From assembly GCA_043821115.1 (NCBI GenBank), contig JBDRDD010000004.1:1-64000 (forward strand): a stretch of DNA of 64,000 bases. The letters are read 5' to 3'. The notes beneath the pieces were generated by a model. It had not been told where the DNA came from. It saw only the letters and a program-made list of their open reading frames with translations, and did no database searches. Each line of letters starts with the position of its first letter. Within the stretch, counting starts at the first letter, position 1. The stretch comes from JBDRDD01 sp043821115 (lineage in GTDB: Bacteria > CAYTYR01 > UBA6262 > DAOVJB01). Below, in pieces: positions 42,549-51,025 of this stretch. A program made the translations under genes and the position numbers.

Positions 42549-43157
42549 ATGGTCACAGAATGGACAGGAGCAAAAGCAAAAATCGGAGGCAGACTTCTGA
42601 ACAGCCCTCTTAGAAGAATATCCGACATTTTCTTCTTTGGGAACATTATGCCTTTTGTAAACCGCGTTCTAAAAGAGACCATAAAAGGCAACGAAACGGT
42701 TCTGGATGTTGGCGCAGGTTCTGGGTATTTCAGTCTGAATATCGCAAGAAAACTCTCTACAGGCAAAGTTATCTGCCTTGATGCATCAGAAGACATGCTG
42801 GCGCATCTGCTGCGAAAAGCAAAGAACAAGGGTTTAGAATCAAAAATAGAGCTACTAAGGCATGATGCAATCTCTTCAGGACTGCCAAATGAATCAGTTG
42901 ATGTAGTGATATCAGGCGCGGTACTCCATGAGCTGGTAAACCCAGGAGCCGCAATTGCCGAGATGTACAGGGTACTGAAGCCCAAAGGGGATCTAATCAT
43001 AGCCGACCTGAGGATAACACACGCAGGGCATCATCAGGACTCACACGGCCCCTTTAGCGTAAGCCAGATAGAGACATTATTCAGCGATGCAGGCTTTATT
43101 GATATAAGCGCCCAGATTATAAGGCGCTGGATACTGGCAACAGCCAGGAAACGCTAG
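42549..43157 (+). CDS. Class I SAM-dependent methyltransferase
   Basis: The 202-residue protein has the Rossmann methyltransferase motifs: VLDVGAGSGYFSLNIAR (SAM loop), CLDASEDML, a VDVVISGAVLHEL central strand and YRVLKPKGDLIIADLR. This is the methyltransferase 11/UbiE-like group, acting on small molecules or lipids. The substrate cannot be assigned. It starts 15 bases after the protease. Confidence 0.85.
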   Translation: MVTEWTGAKAKIGGRLLNSPLRRISDIFFFGNIMPFVNRVLKETIKGNETVLDVGAGSGYFSLNIARKLSTGKVICLDASEDMLAHLLRKAKNKGLESKIELLRHDAISSGLPNESVDVVISGAVLHELVNPGAAIAEMYRVLKPKGDLIIADLRITHAGHHQDSHGPFSVSQIETLFSDAGFIDISAQIIRRWILATARKR

Positions 43158-43171
43158 TATTGGAGGATTTT

Positions 43172-43750
43172 ATGGCACCCCGAAAACCTGAGGCCATAGT
43201 AGATGAAATGTTCTTAAAAAGATGGTCCCCCAGGGCCATGAGCAATGAGGAAGTATCTGATGAGGAACTGATGAGCCTTTTTGAGGCCGCAAAATGGGCA
43301 CCCTCGTCCAATAATAACCAGCCATGGCGCTTTGTATATGCAAAGCGAAACTCACAATATTGGGATACATTTGTCGGCTTTCTTAATGAAGGCAACAGGA
43401 TCTGGGCAAAAAGGGCTGCTGTTTTAATTGTAACCGTATCAAACACCCTGTTTGATTTTGACCACAAATTCTCCCGCACGCATTCCTTTGACTGTGGTGC
43501 TTCCTGGATGAGCCTTGCCTTCCAGGGCGCTATAATGGGACTGGTAGTACACGCCATGCAGGGATTTAACTACGAAGATGCAACACAAAAGCTCCATGTT
43601 CCGTTTGGTTTCCAGGTAGAGGCCATGATAGCAGTCGGGAAACCTGGGAAAAAAGATGACCTGCCTAAGGCTCTGCAGAAAAGAGAATATCCATCCGAGA
43701 GGAAAACACTAAAAGAAATAGCATTTGAAGGAAAGTTCAAGAGGCAATAA
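43172..43750 (+). CDS. Nitroreductase family flavoprotein
   Basis: The 192-residue protein has the nitroreductase pattern: FLKRWSPRAMSNEEVSDEEL, FEAAKWAPSSNNNQPWRFVY (FMN contacts), GASWMSLAFQGAIMGL and FQVEAMIAVGKPGKKDDLP. Such proteins reduce nitro or quinone-like compounds, or catalyse oxidations with FMN. ATG 43172 has TTGGAGGA upstream; the TTG at 43160 lies in that site. It is followed one base later by recX. Confidence 0.88.
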   Translation: MAPRKPEAIVDEMFLKRWSPRAMSNEEVSDEELMSLFEAAKWAPSSNNNQPWRFVYAKRNSQYWDTFVGFLNEGNRIWAKRAAVLIVTVSNTLFDFDHKFSRTHSFDCGASWMSLAFQGAIMGLVVHAMQGFNYEDATQKLHVPFGFQVEAMIAVGKPGKKDDLPKALQKREYPSERKTLKEIAFEGKFKRQ

Positions 43751-43751
43751 A

Positions 43752-44378
43752 GTGAAGATAACAAAGATCATGCGTCAAAAATACCGCCGCAGGTACTATA
43801 GCGTATTTATTGATGCTAAATTTTCCTTTCATATTGATCTTGGACTGCTTAGCGATTCCGGTATAAAAGAGGGAGAAAGTATTTCAAAGAAAAGACTCGA
43901 TGAAATAGTCTGCAGTCAGAGAAGAAAAGAAGCCCAAGATTATGCGTATCTTCTCCTCTCATACAGAGACAGGTCTAAAAAGGAAATAAAGGCAAGGTTA
44001 AAAAGGAAGAAATATCCCGAATCCGTTATAAGTGAGGTACTCTATAAGCTTGAGAATGAAGGATATATAAATGATTATATATATGCAAGCTCATGGATCA
44101 AATCACGCCTCAGAGAAAAGCCAAGGGGAAGAAAACTCCTTTTTCTGGAACTGATTCAAAAGGGCATACACAGGGAAACGATAGATAAGGCCCTGGGTGA
44201 GCATTTCCCTGATTCATTCGATGAGGCAGAGCTTGCAAAAAGGGCACTCGAAAAGAAGCTTCCCTCATACAAAAAACTAGATGAGAAAACCGCCAAAAGA
44301 AGAATACAAAGTTTTCTCCTGCGCAGAGGTTTTTCCTATGATGCAATAAGGGAAATTTGTGATGAAGAACTCGAATAG
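43752..44378 (+). CDS. recX: Regulatory protein RecX
   Basis: RecX modulates RecA filament growth. The 208-residue protein begins at GTG 43752 behind GAGG, directly after the nitroreductase stop. It has the three-helix repeats of the family: AYLLLSYRDRSKKEIKARLK, LENEGYINDYIYASSWIKSR, then GRKLLFLELIQKGI and the final FLLRRGFSYDAIREI. A second, diverged copy of its last 65 or so bases lies at 45687, past an AT-rich insert. recA is not in the window. Confidence 0.88.
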   Translation: MKITKIMRQKYRRRYYSVFIDAKFSFHIDLGLLSDSGIKEGESISKKRLDEIVCSQRRKEAQDYAYLLLSYRDRSKKEIKARLKRKKYPESVISEVLYKLENEGYINDYIYASSWIKSRLREKPRGRKLLFLELIQKGIHRETIDKALGEHFPDSFDEAELAKRALEKKLPSYKKLDEKTAKRRIQSFLLRRGFSYDAIREICDEELE

Positions 44379-44504
44379 CTCTAATAAGAATTTTATTAAA
44401 AAGTGTTATACATTGTTAAGTAATCTTAGTTAATCAAACCTGATTAAAGCATATAAAATCGTTAAATGTTTTTGAAAAATCTAAACGGCACCAGTAAAAG
44501 CACC

Positions 44505-44533
44505 TTGACCTAAGTCGAAAATTATGTTAACAT
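44505..44533 (+). promoter_or_regulatory. Candidate promoter of the secreted protease gene
   Basis: TTGACC (44505-44510) and TAACAT (44528-44533) are 17 bases apart. The leader to ATG 44666 would be about 125 bases and contains no convincing gene. Confidence 0.42.
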
Positions 44534-44665
44534 TAAAGAAAAGGTTAATTGACACTGATTTTCTGACGCGCAGGGATGAAATTTCGCAAGAAATGCTTAC
44601 AATTCTTCATGATACAGTTAAAACCAATCATTATTCAATTTCTAGTAATAAGGAAGGAATAAAAT

Positions 44666-45583
44666 ATGAAAAAATTTCTAAGGATATCACTTCTGTTTTT
44701 TATTCTTATTGGTTTTATGGTTGTTAATATATCATATGCTGATTTAATTCATTTAAAAAATGGTAGTATAATTAAAGGTAGCATTATAGAGGAAACAGAT
44801 AATGAAATAACAATACTTATGGACATTGGCCAGATGACATTCCAACGTAGTGGAATTAAATCTATTGAGAAAGAAGAGGAATCACAAAAAAATAAAATAT
44901 ATTATCCAAATAACAAAGAGGAGCAAGCAAACCAACCGGAAAGTTCAAAGTATTCAATTGAATATGTGCTCAAAACTGTTGTATCAATACAAGTGCCATA
45001 TTATAATACACGTTTAGGCAAAGAGGATATAATAATAGGCAGTGGTGTTATAATTAATAAGAATGGTGTTATCCTCACTAACTATCATATAATTCATGGA
45101 GCCGATAAAATTTTTGTCAAATTACCTGATCAAAAGTATAAAGGCAAAGACTTTGAAGCCAGAGTTCTTAAAACCAGTAAATATTATGACTTGGCATTAA
45201 TTAGCATTGGTACTCCGGGACTGCCTTATTTGCCAATAGAAAACCCTGGTGAGATATCTGTAGGTATGGAAGTAAAAGCAATTGGAAATCCTGCCGGTTA
45301 CAACTCAACCATTACCAAAGGTATTATCAGTGCAATTAGAACAAATAAGGATATGGATGTAGAATACTTCAAAATATCAGGTGATTATATTAATCAACTC
45401 AACTGGGAAAACATGACATGGATTCAGACAGATGCAGCTATTAATCCAGGTAATAGTGGCGGACCACTGCTAAATGATAAATTTCAAATTATTGGAATTA
45501 ATACCTATGGTTATATGCTCTTAGAAGGGCTTAACTTTTCCCTTCATTATAAACATATCCGTGATTTCACGAGAGGATATTAA
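44666..45583 (+). CDS. Secreted trypsin-like serine protease (HtrA-type, no PDZ)
   Basis: The 305-residue protein has a signal peptide (about 1-25, NISYA then DLI). A small beta domain at 26-70 (LKNGSIIKGSIIEETDNEIT) comes next, and then a chymotrypsin-fold protease. The triad is His141 (LTNYHIIHG), Asp175 (YYDLALISI) and Ser264 (NPGNSGGPLL). No PDZ domain follows; HtrA/DegP would carry at least one. It should act in the periplasm or outside the cell. AAGGAAGGA lies 9 bases before the ATG. It is the only clear gene on the insert. Confidence 0.88.
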   Translation: MKKFLRISLLFFILIGFMVVNISYADLIHLKNGSIIKGSIIEETDNEITILMDIGQMTFQRSGIKSIEKEEESQKNKIYYPNNKEEQANQPESSKYSIEYVLKTVVSIQVPYYNTRLGKEDIIIGSGVIINKNGVILTNYHIIHGADKIFVKLPDQKYKGKDFEARVLKTSKYYDLALISIGTPGLPYLPIENPGEISVGMEVKAIGNPAGYNSTITKGIISAIRTNKDMDVEYFKISGDYINQLNWENMTWIQTDAAINPGNSGGPLLNDKFQIIGINTYGYMLLEGLNFSLHYKHIRDFTRGY

Positions 45584-45646
45584 CACATATACCTGTTTTT
45601 TTCTCATTCGTAAACCAGAATAAAACTATGCGCTCAAAACTTTTAA

Positions 45647-45670
45647 GCCACCAATAATGGTGGTCTTTTT
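45647..45670 (+). terminator. Rho-independent terminator after the protease
   Basis: CCACCA (45648-45653) pairs with TGGTGG (45658-45663) over a 4-base ATAA loop, with a flanking G-T pair and then TTTTT. Confidence 0.78.
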
Positions 45671-45686
45671 ATTATACTCTTAAAAT

Positions 45687-45779
45687 AAAGTTTTCTGTCT
45701 GCGTAGGGGTTTTTTCTATGATTCAATAAAAGAAATACTAGACGAATCACTTAAAACTGTACCAGAGTCTGTGGAATAA
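45687..45779 (+). pseudogene. recX: Diverged, frameshifted copy of the recX 3' end
   Basis: Starting at AAAGTTTTCT, the sequence aligns with recX 44308-44378 with one extra base near 45697. After the shift the frame reads LRRGFFYDSIKEILDESLKT and VPESVE, ending at TAA 45777-45779. The intact gene reads LLRRGFSYDAIREICDEELE. This copy has no start and cannot be translated alone. It is probably the original end of recX displaced by the insert. Confidence 0.7.
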
Positions 45780-45833
45780 GAAGGTATCAGAAGGGGAGTG
45801 AGGGCGTAAACAGAAAATAGTAATACCAGATTA

Positions 45834-46898
45834 TTACATCCACTTTTTTCTTCTAAAATAAACCAACATTCCAAAACCAACAACAGCGACGAGCCCTAAA
45901 AACGCGAAATATCCCCATTTCCATTTCAATTCCGGCATAAATTCAAAATTCATCCCGTAAATACCTGCCATGAATGTTAAAGGGATAAAAATCGCGGCAA
46001 ATATCGTCAAAACTTTCATTATTTCATTCATCCGGTTACTTACGCTCGACAAATAAATATCAACCATTCCTGAAACCATATCCCTGAATGTTTCTATGGT
46101 ATCTATAACCTGTATTGTATGATCATAAATATCACGTAAAAATATATGTGTCCCTTTTGCTATGAGCTTAGACTCGCTTCGCTCAAGACTGCCGGCAACT
46201 TCGCGCAAAGGCCATACGGATTTTCGTAAAAATATTGTATCCCGTTTCAAGCTATGAATCGCATGCATAGTTTGCGGCGTAGGGTTGGTGATTAATTCTT
46301 CTTCCATGCCTTCAATTTTGTCACCCAGTTTTTCTAAGATAGAAAAATAATTATCAACAACGGAGTCCAAAAGACTGTAGGCAAGATAATCCGCTCCCAT
46401 TTTCATGATTCTGCCTTTAGAATTACGTATGCGTTCACGAACAGGGTTAAAAACATCTCCTTCTTTCTCCTGGAAGGATATCACGAAATTGCTGCCGAAG
46501 ACTAAGCTTACCTGCTCTGAAATTATTTCCTTTTGTACATCATCAAACATAAGCATTTTTAAAACTACAAAAATATATTTATCAAAATCCTCATATTTAG
46601 GGCGCTGCCCGGTATTTACAATATCCTCAAGTGTTAAAGGATGCATCTCGAAATTATTACCGATCTTCTCAATAATTTCTAACTCGTGCAACCCGTTAAT
46701 ATTAACCCAGGTAACTGTGGGAGTGTCCTTAAAAGGGAATACTTCTTCAATGTTATTAACCTCTTTTTCCTGGAAATTTTTATCATCATAGTCAATAACT
46801 GCAATTTTTACTTTATCTGTTTTTTGGTCTCCCACATGAATAAGCTCACCGGGAATGTGACCCGCACTCTTTGAATTTTTTTTAATAAGCCTGACCAT
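45834..46898 (-). CDS. corA: CorA-type magnesium/cobalt transporter
   Basis: The 354-residue protein has a large cytoplasmic N-terminal domain and two C-terminal membrane segments (about 291-311 and 324-345). The selectivity motif is GIYGMNFEFMPEL (GMN), near residues 310-320. It forms a pentameric Mg2+ or Co2+ channel. On the minus strand AGGAGG lies seven bases before the start. It is the only protein gene on the minus strand and faces away from the nrdR unit. Confidence 0.95.
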   Translation of the reverse strand: MVRLIKKNSKSAGHIPGELIHVGDQKTDKVKIAVIDYDDKNFQEKEVNNIEEVFPFKDTPTVTWVNINGLHELEIIEKIGNNFEMHPLTLEDIVNTGQRPKYEDFDKYIFVVLKMLMFDDVQKEIISEQVSLVFGSNFVISFQEKEGDVFNPVRERIRNSKGRIMKMGADYLAYSLLDSVVDNYFSILEKLGDKIEGMEEELITNPTPQTMHAIHSLKRDTIFLRKSVWPLREVAGSLERSESKLIAKGTHIFLRDIYDHTIQVIDTIETFRDMVSGMVDIYLSSVSNRMNEIMKVLTIFAAIFIPLTFMAGIYGMNFEFMPELKWKWGYFAFLGLVAVVGFGMLVYFRRKKWM

Positions 46899-46960
46899 TT
46901 TTTTACCTCCTGAGGCAAAATGAGCCGTACCCCTGAAACTGTGCCGATTTATACTCTAAT

Positions 46961-46990
46961 ATACTATCAGAAAGGGTTGCATCCTGGCAA
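46961..46990 (-). promoter_or_regulatory. Candidate promoter of corA
   Basis: On the minus strand TTGCCA (46990-46985) and TAGTAT (46966-46961) are 18 bases apart, about 65 bases before the corA start. Confidence 0.4.
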
Positions 46991-47073
46991 GCAAAAGATA
47001 CATCAGCAAATGACGAGATGGATTAGTTATAAGAGAGCTTTTTGACGCTTTTTAGGTGATAAAAATTTTTTTC

Positions 47074-47102
47074 TTGCACAGAGAATTTCCATGTGATATA
47101 AT
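47074..47102 (+). promoter_or_regulatory. Strong orphan promoter upstream of nrdR
   Basis: TTGCAC (47074-47079) and a perfect TATAAT (47097-47102) are 17 bases apart. The next gene on this strand is nrdR, about 190 bases on, with another promoter between. It may start a small RNA or an extra nrdR leader. Confidence 0.6.
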
Positions 47103-47232
47103 AAGCGCACATAAGCTGAGGTATTAAATAAGAAGGGCCGGTCAAATTAGACCTGTTTTCCCTCCTAAATGCCACTTCCACCGTCGCAAAAAAGCTCATT
47201 TTCAGAAACTTTCATTTTTTCATTTTTTTCAC

Positions 47233-47261
47233 TTGACACACTATATGTAGTGTGTTAGTAT
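47233..47261 (+). promoter_or_regulatory. Promoter of nrdR-nrdD unit
   Basis: TTGACA (47233-47238) and TAGTAT (47256-47261) are 17 bases apart. The space between them is filled by the palindrome ACACACTATATGTAGTGTGT (47236-47255), which is an NrdR box. Confidence 0.72.
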
Positions 47262-47284
47262 AGTATCTACTCATTATATAGTAG
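47238..47284 (+). promoter_or_regulatory. Two NrdR boxes in the nrdR promoter
   Basis: Box 1, ACACTATATGTAGTGT (47238-47253), matches the known NrdR consensus acaCwAtATaTwGtgt at 15 of 16 places. Box 2, ACTCATTATATAGTAG (47269-47284), matches 12 of 16. They are 31 bases apart, three helical turns, the usual NrdR spacing. The first lies between -35 and -10, so bound NrdR would block transcription. Confidence 0.82.
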
Positions 47285-47298
47285 CAGGGGAACCTGCA

Positions 47299-47775
47299 AT
47301 GAAATGTCCGTTTTGCAAATCTTCCGATGATAAGGTAATTGACTCTCGCCCTTTGAACGACTCAACGATTATAAGAAGACGAAGGCAATGCTTTTCCTGC
47401 GGCAAGCGTTTTACTACCTACGAACGACTCGAATCCATGCCTCTAATTGTCATTAAAAGTGACAACCGCAGGGAGCAGTTCGATCGTAATAAGCTAAGAG
47501 AAGGTATAATTCGTGCCTGCGAGAAGCGCCCTATAAGTGCCGAGAGAATAGAGAAGATCGTAGGCGAAATAGAATATGACCTTCAAAACTACGTCATGGA
47601 AGTAAAATCAAGTGTTCTGGGTGAGAAAGTATTAAACCACCTGAAGAGCCTCGATGACATCGCATACATCCGTTTTGCCTCGGTATACAGGCAGTTTGAT
47701 GATGTTGAAGCATTCCGCAGGGAATTGCGCAAGCTGAAAAAGCCTGCATCCAAAGAAAAAACCGGAAATAAATAA
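47299..47775 (+). CDS. nrdR: Transcriptional repressor NrdR
   Basis: NrdR represses ribonucleotide reductase genes when it binds dATP or ATP. The 158-residue protein has the zinc ribbon CPFCKSSDDKVIDSRPLND with CFSCGKRFTTYER, and then an ATP-cone (PLIVIKSDNRREQFDRNKLR). It is complete. It heads the unit nrdR, glutaredoxin-like, nrdD and dut, and two NrdR boxes in its promoter predict self-control. The ribosome site lies in a small hairpin (47284-47297). Confidence 0.97.
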   Translation: MKCPFCKSSDDKVIDSRPLNDSTIIRRRRQCFSCGKRFTTYERLESMPLIVIKSDNRREQFDRNKLREGIIRACEKRPISAERIEKIVGEIEYDLQNYVMEVKSSVLGEKVLNHLKSLDDIAYIRFASVYRQFDDVEAFRRELRKLKKPASKEKTGNK

Positions 47776-47802
47776 AAGGTTAAATAAAAAAAGGGGAGTG
47801 CC

Positions 47803-48105
47803 ATGAAGATCAAGGTGTTCGGTAAGAAGGATTGTCAGGCATGTGCAGCAACAAAAGAAAAGCTTTCATTTTTTCTGAACAAGTGGGATTTGGCAGATGA
47901 CGTACCAATAATTTTTTACGACCTTGAAACCCTTGAAGGGCTGACTGAAGCGGCTATCCAAGACGCCCTTGAAGCCCCTACAACTATAATAGAAAAAGAC
48001 AACCATGAAATAGCACGCTGGGAAAAAGAAGTTCCGCAGTCCCAGAATTTCAAAGAATTCTTCACCGAGGAAATAAAAGCCAATAAAAAATCCGTCACTG
48101 CATAA
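47803..48105 (+). CDS. Glutaredoxin/NrdH-like thiol protein
   Basis: The 100-residue protein has a thioredoxin-fold start (IKVFGKKDCQACAATKEKL) with the redox pair CQAC and a cis-Pro region (EAPTTIIEKDNHEIARW). It lies between nrdR and nrdD, so it probably serves as reductant or activase partner for ribonucleotide reduction, as NrdH does for other classes. Class III enzymes normally use formate, so the role is an inference. Confidence 0.78.
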   Translation: MKIKVFGKKDCQACAATKEKLSFFLNKWDLADDVPIIFYDLETLEGLTEAAIQDALEAPTTIIEKDNHEIARWEKEVPQSQNFKEFFTEEIKANKKSVTA

Positions 48106-48117
48106 GGGGAGGATACA

Positions 48118-50571
48118 ATGCAGCTTGCGATGCTAGAGAAGGAAGTAAACCACAGACCGCGGCACAGGAAATATTTCAACTCCGTCAGAAAAAAAGACAG
48201 GAGGATAGTGCCTTTCAGCAGAAGCAAGATATCAGACACCATCTTAAAGGCAGCCAAGATAAGCGGCCAGGATGACAGGAAGCTTGCCTCTCATCTGACT
48301 GATGAGGTTGAAAAATACCTCAAGAAGAATTTCCTCATAGGCGAGACACTGACCGTTGAAGCGATCCAGGGTGCCGTTGAAAATGTGCTGACCCAGCAAG
48401 GCTATCCCCTTATAGCCAAGACATACCAGATATTCCATTACAGGCAGGATAAGGTAAAAAAGAAACTTACCGTCAGAAAAGAAGTAAAGAAGGCTAACAA
48501 CGCAACAGATATTTCCCTTCTTGTTACCGCGCCTTCCTCAGAGGAAAGCTTCACATGGAACAGGCAGAAGATCGCAGAAGCTCTGGTAAAAGAAGCGGAC
48601 ATGCCTCCAAAAGCAGCCAAGCAAATCGCACGTGAGGTTGAGAAGAAGATCCTGGCATCAGAGTTAAAGTCGGTCTCAACCGGATTCATAAGAGAGATGG
48701 TTGACAATGAACTCTTAACCATGGGCTACAAGAAAAAGCTCAAAAAGCAGAGAAGCCTCGGTATGCCTCTCTATGACCTTGAACAGCTCATATTCTCCAA
48801 GAATCTTGAGAACTCAAATATAGCGACACACAACCCTGAGGCAATTAACCTGGGTATTGCAGAAACAACCCTAAAGCAATACGCACTGGATCATATATTC
48901 TCAAGAGAAGTCGGTATGGCACACCTTTCGGGAAAGATCCACGTTCATGACCTGGGATACCCGACCAGGGTATACTGCAGTTCACATTCCCTGGAATACC
49001 TTAAAAAATACGGCTTAAACTTATCCAACCTTGAGATCATATCATCTCCTGCAAAACATGCAAGAACCCTTACCGGCCACTTAAACACTTTCCTTGCCTC
49101 CATGCAGGCATATTATGCAGGCGCACTGGGCATAGGATATCTTAATATACTCTATGCACCGTTTTTAGTGGATATGAGCTTTGAGAAGATGAAGCAGGAG
49201 GCGCAGTACCTCATATTCTCCGGAAGCCAGAATGCTTTCTCACGCGGCGGACAGACCCTATTCATTGACTCAAACATACATCTCAATGTCCCAGGCTATC
49301 TTAAGAAGATTAAGGCAATAGGACCCGGGGGCAAATACACCGGCAAAACATACGGAGACTACGAGAAAGAGACACAGATGTTCGCAAAGGCCCTCATGGA
49401 AGTATGGCGCAAGGGAGACGCATACGGACACGTGTTCTCATTCCCGAAGATGGATCTTCACATAAACGAGGAATCATTCTCTGATCCCAAGCAGCGCGAA
49501 CTCCTTGAGTTCGCCTGCCAGGTAGCAAGCGAGAACGGCTCCCCGTACTTCGTCTTTGACAGGGAAGAAGTGACACTGAGCCAGTGCTGCAGGCTAAAGA
49601 CCACAATGGACCTCTCTGACCCGGACGATGCCTATGTCATAAGCCATCCGGAATCCATGCGCTTCTGCGGATTCCAGAACGTGACAATCAACCTGCCACA
49701 GGCTGCATACCGCGCGGGAAAGGGCAATATTGAAGGGCTTTTAACCGAGATAAGTGATATGATGAACCTTGCAGTCGATGCACATCTTGAGAAGAAAGAA
49801 TTCATCGCAAGCCTTATGCAGAGAAGGGAACTCCCTCTCTGGCAGGTCGGAAAGCCGGCCCTGGACGGTCGCCCGTACGTAAATCTTAAACGCGCAACAT
49901 ATATCATCGGCCTTGTCGGGCTAAACGAATGCGTGCAGCACTTAACAGGCAAGCAGCTCCACGAAGACGAGGAAGTTTACAAGCTCGGTATAAAGATAAT
50001 ATCCTTCATGTTCCTCAAGACAAAAGAATACTCCAAGAAACACGAGCTAAAATTCGCCCTTGAGGAGTCTCCCGCAGAATCAGCGGCAAGGCGTCTTGCA
50101 AAGGTAGACCTTAGAGAATTCCCAGAGAGCAAAGAAGTCATAAAGGGAGATATAAAAACCGATCAGTTCTATTACACAAACTCTGTACACTACGCGGCTG
50201 CTGCCCCTATGAACCTGATAGACAGGATAGTCGGCCAAAGCAGATTCCATACCTTAATAGAAAGCGGAGCTATCATCCACGCGTTCATAGGCGAGGATAA
50301 GCCTTCACCCGAGTCAATATTTAAGCTGGTGGAGAAGACCTGGAGAAATACAAAAGCAGCACAGATTACCATATCACCTGAATTCACCATATGCAACAAG
50401 TGCCGCCGCATGACAAGAGGCCTTCTTGACACATGCAAACACTGCGGCGATAAGGACGTATACGGAGTGACACGAATAGTGGGATACTACAGCCGCATAC
50501 CTAACTGGAACAAATCAAAGATAGGAGAGCTAAAGGACAGGCATAAGGGTGATTATGCCATAGCTCGCTAA
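48118..50571 (+). CDS. nrdD: Anaerobic ribonucleoside-triphosphate reductase
   Basis: NrdD makes dNTPs without oxygen through a glycyl radical. The 817-residue protein opens with two ATP-cone regulatory domains in tandem (about 20-120 and 128-205: RIVPFSRSKISDTILKAAK; FTWNRQKIAEALVKEAD). The catalytic barrel follows. The C-terminal zinc site is CNKC and CKHCG, and the glycyl radical is predicted at Gly789 in RIVGYYS. Two ATP-cones point to strong allosteric control. The SAM activase NrdG is not encoded nearby, and dut follows after 3 bases. Confidence 0.95.
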   Translation: MQLAMLEKEVNHRPRHRKYFNSVRKKDRRIVPFSRSKISDTILKAAKISGQDDRKLASHLTDEVEKYLKKNFLIGETLTVEAIQGAVENVLTQQGYPLIAKTYQIFHYRQDKVKKKLTVRKEVKKANNATDISLLVTAPSSEESFTWNRQKIAEALVKEADMPPKAAKQIAREVEKKILASELKSVSTGFIREMVDNELLTMGYKKKLKKQRSLGMPLYDLEQLIFSKNLENSNIATHNPEAINLGIAETTLKQYALDHIFSREVGMAHLSGKIHVHDLGYPTRVYCSSHSLEYLKKYGLNLSNLEIISSPAKHARTLTGHLNTFLASMQAYYAGALGIGYLNILYAPFLVDMSFEKMKQEAQYLIFSGSQNAFSRGGQTLFIDSNIHLNVPGYLKKIKAIGPGGKYTGKTYGDYEKETQMFAKALMEVWRKGDAYGHVFSFPKMDLHINEESFSDPKQRELLEFACQVASENGSPYFVFDREEVTLSQCCRLKTTMDLSDPDDAYVISHPESMRFCGFQNVTINLPQAAYRAGKGNIEGLLTEISDMMNLAVDAHLEKKEFIASLMQRRELPLWQVGKPALDGRPYVNLKRATYIIGLVGLNECVQHLTGKQLHEDEEVYKLGIKIISFMFLKTKEYSKKHELKFALEESPAESAARRLAKVDLREFPESKEVIKGDIKTDQFYYTNSVHYAAAAPMNLIDRIVGQSRFHTLIESGAIIHAFIGEDKPSPESIFKLVEKTWRNTKAAQITISPEFTICNKCRRMTRGLLDTCKHCGDKDVYGVTRIVGYYSRIPNWNKSKIGELKDRHKGDYAIAR

Positions 50572-50574
50572 TAT

Positions 50575-51006
50575 ATGAGAGTAAATATAAAGCGTCTGTC
50601 AAAAGATGTAGCGATACCCCGGTACAAGCACAAGGGTGATGCCGGCATGGACCTTAGAAATGCCGGGGATGATGTAGTCTTAAAATCCCTTGAGCGTGCA
50701 CTCATACCTACGGGATTAAAAGTGGCGATCCCCGAGAACTATGAGCTTCAGATCAGGCCCAGAAGCGGCCTGGCAATCAAAAAGGGCCTGAGCGTGCTAA
50801 ATACCCCCGGAACAATAGACGCGGGATACCGAGGAGAGATAGGGATAATAATATTTAATGCAAGCAGTGAAGACGTGACTATAAAAAAAGGTGACCGCAT
50901 AGCACAGGCGATCTTAAATAAATTTGAAACCATTGAGTGGAATGAAGTGGATGAGCTCGACGAGACCACGAGGAACGAAGGCGGTTTCGGCAGTACCGGG
51001 CACTAA
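50575..51006 (+). CDS. dut: dUTP pyrophosphatase
   Basis: This enzyme converts dUTP to dUMP, keeping uracil out of DNA and feeding dTMP synthesis. The 143-residue protein has all five trimer motifs: AGMDLRNAG, RPRSGLAIKKGL, NTPGTIDAGYRGE, KKGDRIAQ and the ending RNEGGFGSTG. It starts 3 bases after nrdD, so it is made together with the reductase. Confidence 0.97.
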   Translation: MRVNIKRLSKDVAIPRYKHKGDAGMDLRNAGDDVVLKSLERALIPTGLKVAIPENYELQIRPRSGLAIKKGLSVLNTPGTIDAGYRGEIGIIIFNASSEDVTIKKGDRIAQAILNKFETIEWNEVDELDETTRNEGGFGSTGH

Positions 51007-51025
51007 ATTAATATAAGGAGGAATC

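Larger units (their letters stand above)
44379..45690. mobile_element. AT-rich insert between two copies of the recX 3' end
   Basis: The insert holds one protease gene, its promoter and terminator, and no integrase or transposase. It is clearly more AT-rich than recX and the pyr/pur region. It is bordered on the left by the intact recX end (44308-44378) and on the right by a diverged copy (45687-45757). This is the pattern left when an element enters the 3' end of a gene and brings a replacement end, but the mechanism is not shown. Confidence 0.5.
46899..47298. other. 400-base divergent intergenic region between corA and nrdR
   Basis: This gene-free stretch holds a minus-strand promoter candidate for corA (46961-46990), a strong orphan + strand promoter (47074-47102), a roughly 120-base untranslated stretch and the NrdR-controlled promoter. 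The untranslated part contains GGTC-AAATTA-GACC (about 47139) with outer AGGG/CCCT pairing and a T-rich run near 47205-47229. I found no supported small gene in either strand. Confidence 0.7.

Noticed and set aside
44524..44727. 67-codon frame before the secreted protease
   Set aside because: It overlaps the protease signal-peptide region in another frame, lacks a ribosome site and reads like random sequence.
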